Shown: one piece after another, positions 24,727-34,416 of the stretch
How positions within the stretch are numbered: the stretch's first letter is position 1
Layout of the letters: each line of letters opens with the position of its first letter
Assembly: GCF_036884655.1 (NCBI RefSeq)
Contig: NC_088342.1
Span: 10,659,501 to 10,723,500, forward strand
From: Musa acuminata AAA Group
Lineage: Eukaryota > Streptophyta > Magnoliopsida > Zingiberales > Musaceae
Length of the DNA: 64,000 nucleotides
Direction: 5' to 3'
The notes under the pieces: generated by a model
What the model was told of the DNA's origin: nothing
Database searches by the model: none
The model's input: the letters and a program-made list of their open reading frames with translations, nothing else
Made by a program: the position numbers and the translations under genes

Positions 24727-25797
24727 GTAGCCTGTTGCCCGAGACCACGCCTGTGCGGTCTGCTCGCCTGCGTCGTGCTACTCGGCCGCATGGGGCCAGA
24801 GAGACCACGCCTGCGCGGTTTGCCCGCCTGCGTCGTGCTACTCGATCGCATGATGCCCGAGATCACACTTGCACAGCCAGCCCGCCTACGTCGTGCTCCT
24901 CGGCTCCATGCCCTGAGACACACCTGCGCGGCCAGCCCGCCTGCGTCGTGCTCCTCGGCCCCATGCCCCGAGACACGCCTGCGCGGCCAGCCCGCCTGCG
25001 CCGTGCTCCTCAGCTCCTCGGCCGCATGTTGCCCGAGACACGCCTGCGCGGCTAGCCCGCCTACGTCGTGCTCCTCGGCTCCTCGGCCCCATGACCCGAG
25101 ACACGCTTGCGCGGCCAGCCCGCCTGCATCGTGCTCCTCGGCTCCATGCTCCCCGAGACACACCTGCGCGGCCAGCCCGCTTGCGTTGTGCTCCTCGGCC
25201 CCATGCCCCGAGACACACCTGCGCGGCCAGCCCACCTGCGTCGTGCTCCTCGGCTCCATGACCCGAGACACACCTGCGTTGCCAGCCCGCCTGCATCGTG
25301 CTCCTCGGCTGCATGTTGCCCGAGACACACCTGCGCGGCCTGCCCGCCTGCGTCGTGCTCCGTGCTCCCCGAGACACGCCTGCGCGGCCTGCCCGCCTGC
25401 GTCGTGCTCCTCGGCTCCGTGCTCCCCGAGACACGCCTGCGCGGCCAGCCCGCCTGCGTCGTGCTCCTCGGCTCTATGACCCGAGACACACCTGCGCGGC
25501 CAGCCCGCCTGCGTTGTGCCCCTCGGCTCCTCGGCCCCATGACCCGAGACACGCCTGCGCGGCCAGCCCGCCTGCGTCGTGCTCCTCGGCTCCATGCTCC
25601 CCGAGACACACCTGCGCGGCCAGCCCGCCTACGTCGTGCTCCTCGGCCCCATGCCCCAAGACATGCCTGCGCGGCCAGCCCGCCTGCGTCGTGCTCCTCG
25701 GCTCCATGACCCGAGACACACCTGCGCGGCCAGCCCGCCTGCCTCGACTCCTCGGCTTCATACTCCACGAGACCGCGTCTGCACGGCCAGCCCACCT
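24727..25797. repeat. GC-rich tandem array, about 19 units of 49-66 bp
   Basis: The repeated core is CCCGAGACACGCCTGCGCGG followed by CCAGCCCGCCTGCGTCGTGC and TCCTCGGCTCCATG. I count 19 cores, with unit length varying because CTCGGC or CTCC pieces are added or lost. The array lies between the gag remnant and the polypurine tract of the Tat-like element. Tandem repeats are known at this position in Tat-lineage elements. Long frames open on both strands simply because the unit lacks stops. Confidence 0.93.
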
Positions 25798-25866
25798 AAA
25801 AGCTGAACCCATGCCTCGGACTCTCGTTACAACGACCGACGCATAGCTTCTTTCCGAGGGGGAATA

Positions 25867-26410
25867 TGATGAGGATAGTAATTATGATAAGACTCGGCTG
25901 ATGTCAGATGACGCCTCACGCAACAGCACCTGGTCAAAGCAGACCGGAACGCCGACCGGGGCACATTAACATCCTGCCAAAGCTCAATTCTTCATGCCAC
26001 GGTAACACAAAGTCAGACGCTACCAACCTGCCCCCTGCAAGCGGGCAGCTCAGGAAGCAGTAAGCTTCCCTATAAATACCCTCTCGTTCATCAGAAAGAG
26101 GGAGGGAGAGACAGACACACAAAAACACTTCTTCATCTGAAACCCCCTCCACATCTGCTAACTTGATCGTCGGAGGGGTCGGGCCGAGCGCCTCGGCCCG
26201 ACCTTTGTGCAGGTGCGAAGCCGAAGGTCTCCTCCGGACGCGCAGGCGAGGAGTTCCTGCCCGGAGGAGACGGCTACACCGTCCCGATCGGACACAGCAC
26301 TCGACCGCCTCGGCGGGCTCGAGGAACACCCTAGGGAGATCCCCGTCGTCCGGACCCGAACCAAGCCGCGTCGGCCCCGAGGCCACGGCTCAAAGTTGTT
26401 TCCCACAACA
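25867..26410 (+). repeat. 3' LTR of the Tat-like element
   Basis: 544 bp with intact TG...CA ends, preceded by the polypurine tract and followed by CTACC. The promoter core CCCTATAAATACCC and the run CGGAGGGGTCGGGCCGAGCG match the 5' LTR. Confidence 0.9.
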
Positions 26411-26504
26411 CTACCTATCTACCTACCTACCTTAATGATGTCATCTCCACGGGGACCCGACGACCTACCATAAGCATTCACGAGGCTTCTGGCTAAACGA
26501 ACGA

Positions 26505-27244
26505 CTAATTATATATTAACGTTTGTAGTTTTAATATTTCGATCTATAGATTTAAAAAAATTATATTAGAATCTCTATAATTATAAAAATAAAATATATT
26601 ATTCGAATATTATCAATTTTATCGATAAAAATATAAAAACGATGAGCAAAAATATAATTTTAATATACTAATTATATTTTTGATGATGATGAATAATAAT
26701 GCTATTAGGGGTCGTGAGTGACTATTGTGGATAAGAAGGAAGAGCGATGATAAGAGGTGAGGTGACGACACAGATATCAACGTCACTTGCAATTGCTTGG
26801 GGCTAATGCAGATGCATATAATGCGAAAGGGCCACTCAACATGTGCATCGACGCTGACGAAGATGTAGTGCAATGTCAACGTAGATGTAAAGTGACACTG
26901 ACATATATGCATATATAGAGTGACATCACTCAGTATATATATCAGCACCAATGTAAATGCAGAGTGACAAAAGGGTCATTCAATATTTACATCGACGTTA
27001 ACGCAGATATAGAGTAGCATTATCATTCCCTGCATTATTGTTGACTCTGATACAGATACAGATCATCGGGATCTATGTCGTCGTCGACCTCCATAAAAAA
27101 ATATTTTTATGCCTTCATCAATAAAACTAATGACGCTAGGATACATGGAGCTAAGTGTTTCACTTTGGATTCAAATATAAATTTTTGAAGTCTAAAGATC
27201 AGGATGTTAAAGAAGTTTAACTATAAAGAATAATATGTAATTAG
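26505..27244. mobile_element. MITE-like element
   Basis: The two ends are imperfect inverted repeats of about 50 bp. CTAATTATATATTAACGTTT on the left pairs with the reverse complement of the right end, CTAATTACATATTATTCTTT. There is no coding capacity. The corresponding part of the right duplication copy (about 33.55-33.8 kb) lacks most of this sequence. No clear target duplication was seen, so the ends are approximate. Confidence 0.5.
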
Positions 27245-27709
27245 CCCCTTAGCAAGCAAGTGACAACCATCAAACTATGTGTTATTGTTTCTTTACACAT
27301 ATTGATCTTTCATGGGCGCACTAAGACAGTTAGGCGATGGGATTTTCAACTTCTAAGGCATTCGTGTCCAAAGTTATACTTTGGACATCTACATCGTAAA
27401 TATATTTAAATTCACAAAGACATTAATCTGTCAAAAAAAAAAAACAAAGTTTCTTAGTCAAGAGTAATTATCTATCATCGACAATTTACTCGAATAAAGA
27501 TTTGAATAGACTTATCAAAGTAAATAATTTGAATCAATAATTTAAGCTTTACAATCAATACTATAGACTTTACAATAACAACATGGTTTTGAAAAATAAT
27601 AAAAACAATCAATAAAAAAATAAGACAACATGGTTCTGTTCATTCTCAAGTGGCAGATTACTCCCTCAACTCAAAATCATATACAGCTTCAGATACTTGA
27701 TCTGGCTAC

Positions 27710-30205
27710 TCACTGCATCGGAAGACAATAGGACTCGTTGTTGTCATAGGTATACTCGTATGCAAGATCTTGAGCTCGACGCTTAAATTCTTGCATGTTC
27801 TCCTTTGGCACTTGGATGCCTACTAAGACATTTGCACCAGTCTCACCCTATCAAAAATCAGACAATAAGGATACAATTAAGTCACCGTATTTGATGAGCT
27901 TCTTATGGAACTCCAAGAAACCTCCATCACTGGAGGTGAAACTGTTTAATCATCTTTCCTCACATCTTCTGTTCGTTTTGTGAGTTTAGCAGAATGAATC
28001 TTGTACAGGTTATTGTTCACTTTTTGCCTCAAAAAAATAAAAAGAACATGCCATTGCATTCTTCCATATATAAGGTTTTCATTGTGGTGTATCCAAGGTA
28101 CTGGTAACAAATAAGTAATAATCTCACGATCAGCATAAAGTAGAAGAGGATAAGTACCAAACCTGTGCTCGATAATGGAACAGGCTGATTTTCCATCGTG
28201 GACTAAAGGAGTCCAAGAATTTAACAAGAGCACCTGGCCTCTATAGGAAGATAAATCGGCAAAGTAGTTCATCTTGCACATTTGACCAGCCTCCTATCTG
28301 AATAGGTAAGGAAGACGAGTTTAAGAGTTTATACCATTACACAGTATGAAGCTTTCATAAAACCATACATGTACCATCTCTGTTATCTATATGCAAAATG
28401 AATATTACTGTGGAACTGTCAAAAATGTGTTGGTCTTTTTGAAGTTCAAACACTAATTGACAAGTCTAAACAAGGATAAGCCCAAACCTACCAATATGGT
28501 ATAAGATAAACCCATTTCAAACTCAACAAATGTAAATTTTGGATAGAGGTGGCTACAATATAAGACTACACCACTTACAGCAAACAATTGTCAATATCAG
28601 TAACTTGATGAATTGCCCTTTTGGAAAGCAGGCATTCAAACAGTATACAGCCATTTAAATATCACATGCTACCTTTGTGCAATGCCAAGTGCATCGAGTA
28701 ACTGAAGAAGGAAAAGAATAAAAAATAAATGAAAACAATGAGATGCTTTTGCCATCACGGTTTGTTGGGGTAGGGAAGAAAATATTTTCCAAGATCCAAG
28801 TAAAGGACAGATCCAATCACTGAAGAGTTTCTCTTGAAAATCAAATATTTTACAGTGCCATCTATAATCATTTATTAAGTTTCACTGTTATGGAACTTAT
28901 TCTATACAAGTGATATCTCTCCAGGTTTACTGTCTGTCACCTTCCCCTCTGTGCCTCCTCTTTTGTTTTTTTGTATTACATAATTCAGGCACTTTATGAA
29001 ATAAGTTTGACAGTCTCTCTGTCTTTTGGCTCAGAATAGAAAAACAAAAGAAAAACCCACATTCATTTATTTATTCTTTTTGGAATCATGTAACATCAGC
29101 TTTAGCTAATAGGATAGCAAATGCCAAGTATATTAAGTTATTAAAAGCCAAGTAACTTACAAAATACCTCAGATGATCCTTTGCCAAGTCATAATTAGTA
29201 AGATTGATAGTTTGAAATTGTGCAGATTTCATTCGGTTCACCATGGCTCCTAGTTCAGTGTCAGTATGAAGTCCCACACTGCAATATCAAAAGACCAATT
29301 GGCTTTAACAAGAGAGCAAAACTTTTTACCACCACATAAAGTGCAAGACTGCATTTAGAATAAGATATTGAAGGAATGAAAGAACATCTTACTTGCCTGT
29401 AAAGTACAAGAGCATCTTCTCTACATGAATCATATCTGTATTTGACCTCTGTAATATTCATAGAGCCTACCTGCAAGGCTCTCCTGTGTCTAGAATTTAG
29501 AAGTCAAACACTAAAAATAAAGTAGATTAAAGTAATGTTTGCAGATTACCAGTTTACAGAATGTCTTAAAAACTCCCATGCTCCTCTGGTAGAATAGTTG
29601 CAAGCATAGCCTCACGTTTCCGACCAACATCAGCAAGTCCAGTTGCCAACCTCAGCCTATCAAAGTTCATGTTTGCTCCACTGGTTATTGCAACAACATT
29701 TGTACCTTTCAAACCATAGTATTTGCAGTATGCTTCTGCACCAGCTAGAGAGAGTGCACCAGCTGGTTCCAGAATGCTCCTTTTCTCCGCAAACATATCC
29801 TGTATTTGAATGTAAAACTTTTGAGTGATCCAACATCAACTATTTTGAAATTATACATTAGTTGCAAGACAGCCAAAAATTAACAAGTGGGCAAAAGCTA
29901 ATGTTCACAATGTTAGAAATAATGAAACAACATGAAACACAATGTTAGTTGCAAGACATGTTTGAATGGTGTCTTTATTAACGGTCAAAACTTGTTTAGT
30001 GTCAACCCTCCTAACAGCCAGAGACTCGAGAATCAGAAACAGGATTTAAGTATATTCACTGACAATATACAATTGTAAACAAGACACACCTTAATAGATG
30101 CACAAATAGCATCACGACTGACAAGAACCACTCCGTCAACAAGTTCCCTGCACAAATGAAATGTCTCTTCTACAACTACTTTTACAGCAACACACCTACA
30201 TGCTC
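27710..30205 (-). pseudogene. truncated threonine deaminase (part of exon 4 to exon 9)
   Basis: Paralogue of the intact gene at 34.4-40.7 kb with the same intron positions. Minus-strand exons: end of exon 4 (about 30204-30090), exon 5 29799-29550, exon 6 29470-29397, exon 7 29278-29161, exon 8 28297-28163, exon 9 27847-27710. Exons 1-3 and most of exon 4 are missing, cut off at the duplication junction, so the PLP lysine region is absent. Exon 5 has one extra base near 29571 (TTTTT for TTTT), which shifts the frame to a stop after EEHGSF. Exon 8 has a TAG in place of the Glu codon after IFP. Exon 9 stays open but lacks one codon. The GC donor after exon 6 is kept. It cannot encode an enzyme. 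Confidence 0.92.
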
Positions 30206-30366
30206 TAGCATCACAGCCACCGTCTTCTGCTTTTTTCTACAATAATGCTTCTCAAAGATCCGGACTTGAACACACATTCAGATGTTAACCACTGGAAACT
30301 GGTTCAATCACCATAGCAGGTCATTTAGAAAGACTAGATTTGAAGAGTAGAGACAAGGAGAGTGAC

Positions 30367-30601
30367 AAGATGGGGTTGAGGCCAACAACGACAACGAATT
30401 CGAAGGAGTGATGGTAGGAGGAGCTAATCCGAAGCTTGATGCAGTGCTTGATGAATGGGTTGGACGTGCTTGTTATCCTTGCGGGCTACCCCAGGAAGGA
30501 AAGAGGAGACAAAGACCAGGATGAGACTAGTTTCGTGTCCTCTTCCTGCTGGAAAGGACACGAAACTGCAAGTCGGACACCATCACCATCATAGCCACCG
30601 T
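30367..30601 (-). pseudogene. orphan copy of SpoU methyltransferase exon 1
   Basis: Aligned with exon 1 at 19333-19035. The segment STSNPFIKHCIKLRISSSYH is still open and the donor (ATCTT/GTCACT) is kept. The start codon is ACG instead of ATG (plus 30599-30601) and indels break the leader. Exons 2-4 are absent because the duplication ended in intron 1. Confidence 0.82.
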
Positions 30602-30799
30602 CTTCTCTTCTTGCTCTCCTTTGGATGACACGACAGAAGTAACACCAGCTGTAGTCATTGGGTTGGGCCAAATAAGGTCCATATGTGGTTCGGCCTTGTT
30701 CCGAACCATCTTCAAATTAATTAATTTGCACATGTCATGTCTACAAAGCATAGTAATCACCTATCCATCTGGTCAAATCTCAAATCAATCGATCCAAGT

Positions 30800-32147
30800 A
30801 TACGTATAACTGTATGATAGGCTAGAAATATATCACATATGGATAATAATATATAAATAACTTTTATAATGTGAAAGAGGACAATAAGACATGTTGAGGT
30901 GATGACAGAGTCTAAAAGGTTTTCTTCTCTTTCATCCTTACAATAAAATAAAAGACTCAAATGCTTTAAAAAAATCATATATTTCTTATAATAAATTAGA
31001 CTAAGATTCAAATGAATTAATTAGTGAACCAGGCCAATTGATGTTTTGATTCTCAGTTTAAACCATCCAAGTGATTGGTTTGATCCGGATTTTATAACTG
31101 TTATAGATGCACATCTTGAAAAATAACAATTTTTCATTGTTCATTTAATTTATTTGATCTGAACCAAAAATAAAAAAATCCCTTGTTTGTCAACAGAAAT
31201 TTAAGCAAAACCTACACTACTCAAAAGGCTAAAAGGGCATGTGGATTAGTGTCCCCAGCAATTGCGTGACACATTTATCACACAATACAAAGCTCATCAC
31301 CTAGTTGTGGAGAGTAGGCCACAGAGAGAATACTTAAGTCGAGAATTGCATGTGCAGATTGAACAAATATTTTAATAGCAAGTGTTTTACTAGGAAACTA
31401 AGTGCCAAGATATAATGAAAGCAGCAACATATCATATCAATAATAATTATCTTAAAGGAACTCTTTGGGATGGATATGATCACCTGACTGTGTTTGCCAT
31501 GCCACCTGGATCACTCAGAAAGAAGTTGACTTTGGAGGTAAAACATGAATTATATCCCTAGAAATGGATATGATGTCCAGGACGTAACGCCATGTCTATC
31601 TGCAAACAAGCTGACATGATAGCAAAACATTATACAAATTTCCCCAAGGTCAACTAAACTCCACCACTACAAATTAAAGAGAGTATTGTTGCTCAATTCA
31701 AGCCAGCCTTCGTCACACCTTAACCCAATATCCGAAGGTTATCAATTGGTAGGCTTAACTATTGTACTGGTTAATCACAAATACCAAGAGTTTAAGCTTT
31801 TAGAAAAGGACCCTCTTCAGCATCTCTTCTCAAGAGCAAACCAGTTAGGTTTGATGTGTGAATGAAACCCAAATGTTATACTTGTGCAAGTCCAAATAAT
31901 GTTTGAATTACCTACTCTATATTTTTAATTGAACACAGGAAAAGAGAGGACAGATACAGGATTCAAACTCATGATCTACTCTAATTCTATCTTCACGTTT
32001 GAATTGTGTAATCATAAATTTAAAAATCTTAAATTTTAGGAAAGAAAAGAATCCAATATATGCTTTAAGATCCTGACAACATTTACAAGTAGGTGAGCAT
32101 GCAAGAAACCGTTCAATACTTACCAGACTTGCAAGCATGCAATCCAC
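30800..32147. other. non-coding part of the right duplication copy
   Basis: Longer than the corresponding stretch of the left copy (about 19.48-19.84 kb), so it holds inserted or retained sequence. No gene, RNA or clear element was recognised. Confidence 0.4.
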
Positions 32148-32452
32148 ACTCTTGCTAGATAAAGATGCTAACATTTACAAGAAGGTAAGCATGAATAAAA
32201 GAGAATAAGATGATGCGTTTATTAATAACGTACAAGATTATTCTACCAGAGACCATATTGTTCTTTTTGGTTTGTGTGCTGCAAAAGCAAGAGAAGCAAA
32301 TCCACACTCTTGCTAGGTAAAGATGCTAACATTTACAAGCAGGTGAGCATGGATAAAAGAGAATATGATGATGCTTTTATTAATAACGTACAGGATTATT
32401 CTACCAGAGACCATATTGTTCTTTTTGGTTTGTGTGCTGCAAAAGCAAGAGA
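32148..32452. repeat. 150-bp tandem duplication
   Basis: Two direct copies start AATCCACACTCTTGCTAG at 32148 and about 32298. Each contains GATTATTCTACCAGAGACCA and TGTTCTTTTTGGTTTGTGTG. The left duplication copy (about 19838-20000) has only one version, so the repeat arose after the large duplication. Confidence 0.82.
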
Positions 32453-32858
32453 AGCAAATGCTCCATAGCAGTGACAGTGTGCAGAGGAGGAATAAAGGAA
32501 TAATGTGTTCATGATTTATGAAATGTAGGCATTGCAAGTGAGGTCCCTTGCCAAATGAATAGCAAATGTAGCATCATGTTTATGATAATGATGATGGCAA
32601 AAGTTTCAGGAGACAGGGCAGAGAGGCTCACTTAGCAGCATCATTGGAAGCATCAACAGATTCCTACTTGCAGAAGGTGGTGAAGGTGAGAAGAAAGCTA
32701 TTATTGTAGATCAAGTGATGGTCAAACATGTAGAACTCAGACCAGAAGATAAGCATATACAAAATAAGATTCAAAAACCCAATTCACAACGAAGCGCGTC
32801 ACAATGATTGATCAGCCATTAATCCAACGCAAACATGAACCGCGTTTAAGAAACTTAC

Positions 32859-33297
32859 AGGGTTTATAACATCGATCCAATATTTGGACTTCGACTCCAC
32901 AAGCTCTCCTCCGATGAGATTCCGGACCTTCTGTTGCAAATTCCTCATCAAGTCAATCCTTGAATTTTAGAAAAGACGAGATGTTTCGCCGATAGAATCA
33001 AATAGAACAATCAAAGGCATCGATTAGTACAAAGATGCAGAGAACTACCGGATGAGTGGCGTGGATCGGCGATTTTCGGAGGCAGTGGGAATCGAAGGAC
33101 CCCGAGGCCGGAGACCGCCGTGAAGCCTGCCGCTGCAAAGGAAGGGGAGGATAGAATGCGTCAGAGAGAAGAGCGGGGAGGAGAGGGATCGGTGATCAAT
33201 GGCGCATGGAATTAGGGTTTCGGGAAAAGGGGGAAGAGAAGAGGATCGGGGGGTCATTACCTCCGCGAACAGAAGAGCGCAGCCTACTTGAAGAAAG
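32859..33297 (-). pseudogene. 5' fragment of methylmalonate-semialdehyde dehydrogenase (right copy)
   Basis: The second-exon equivalent, 32930-32859, encodes KVRNLIGGELVES and WIDVINP with a good donor. The first-exon equivalent (about 33297-33260) has lost its ATG and gains an in-frame TAG where the left copy reads SSSM. It is therefore more decayed than the left copy. Later exons are missing here too, so the truncation came before the duplication. Confidence 0.6.
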
Positions 33298-34416
33298 ACG
33301 ACGTCGAGCGTCTAAGCTTTACCCGACAACTGACGAGCCTTAATGATGCCATCTCCACTGGGAGAGAGCAATCCCAAACGGATAGGAGAACTATTGCCTT
33401 GAAGGAGGAGCTCCCTGGCCAAGTGCCTTGTGACTTAGAGAGAGCCATGAGACCCGCTGTTGCCTCCATTCACGAGGCTGGTTGTTCGACGAGTAACTAT
33501 CGAACGATGTGTTCTTGTTTCAGCTAATTACAGAGATTAGTTCGTGTAATTAATTATTTTTAATATTTCTATTCCTATCTTTTTAAAAATTATATTAAAT
33601 TTTTTATTTTTATAAAAATAAAACATTTAACTTCGTTTTTTTTTACAATGTCGACTAAAAATACCATACATGCCCAATAATAAATCGAAGTGATAATTTA
33701 AAAATATAAGAATCGAGATATTAAAAATATCCAAATTTAGGTTTCTTACATATACCTTTGAGATCCGCACCAAGACTGATGGGTGGTGGTATTTCAAGTC
33801 GATTCATGATCACAGTATAATCCTGCTAAAATCCAGCTTCCAAAGATATTTAAACTCAGAAAGACATTAATCCGATCCCAAAAAATAGTTTCTTAGCATT
33901 TCAGAAGTCATTATGTAACACCCATAATTTAATGATTTATCCTTAACAAGAATCATGTTAATATATCAGTCACCTTATCGATCGTGCAACACACAATGTA
34001 ATGATTTATGCTCATCAAACACCAAGTTAATATATCAGTGGATCGCGATACATTCACCTGATTGGCATGAGGTACAATGGACAACATGATTCTCTTCTTT
34101 CTCAGGTGGCAGATTAGTCCCTCAACTCAAAATCATACACAGCTTTAGATGCATGTTCACATTCTTCCATCGAGAAAGCTTCCGAGAAAAGAGATATTGA
34201 TAGTAAATAGCAGACACAGATAAACAAAGGAATTCAGCTGTTCTGCTCTCAGTACCTACTACATAAATAGAGAGAGCCAGGGCTGCATCCACATTTCTAC
34301 TGGAAACCAAAACACGAGAACAAACAGAAGAGCAGTCAAGAAAATTCGAGGAACAATCAGTACTACTCATGAATTTCTCCTCCAATCGTAAAGCTTCTGA
34401 TGCTTGATCTAGCTAC

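Larger units (their letters stand above)
21455..26410 (+). mobile_element. gag-only Tat-like Ty3/gypsy retroelement with nested solo LTR
   Basis: A complete insertion with CTACC duplications at 21450-21454 and 26411-26415. The 5' LTR is 21455-21975 and the 3' LTR 25867-26410. The 3' LTR starts TGATGAG, the 5' LTR CGACGAG, and both end CACAACA. A primer-binding-site-like TGGCGTTAGAAGGAGGG lies at 21979-21995 and a polypurine tract GAGGGGGAA at 25856-25864. Internally there is only a broken gag (22009-22870) and a GC-rich tandem array; no protease, RT or integrase remains. It is interrupted by a solo LTR at 23105-24647. It probably depended on a helper element. Confidence 0.88.
18936..30204. 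repeat. left copy of a direct tandem duplication
   Basis: Order, left to right: methyltransferase intron 1 and exon 1, a non-coding block at 19.8-20.05 kb, the aldehyde dehydrogenase 5' exons at 20.9-21.4 kb, then 3' threonine deaminase exons at 27.7-30.2 kb. The same order and orientation recur at 30205-38107. The left copy is longer because retroelements and a MITE-like sequence were inserted after duplication. The join to the right copy, near 30205-30222, puts threonine deaminase exon 4 directly against methyltransferase intron 1. Confidence 0.88.

Noticed and set aside
24727..25797. CRISPR-like regularly spaced repeats
   Set aside because: Units adjoin directly, vary in length and have no unique spacers. 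This is a eukaryotic tandem array in a retroelement.
24685..25846. Long overlapping open frames (up to 295 codons) on both strands, Ala/Arg/Cys-rich
   Set aside because: They are translations of the GC-rich tandem unit, which lacks stops in most frames. There is no domain or start context, and they lie inside a retroelement.
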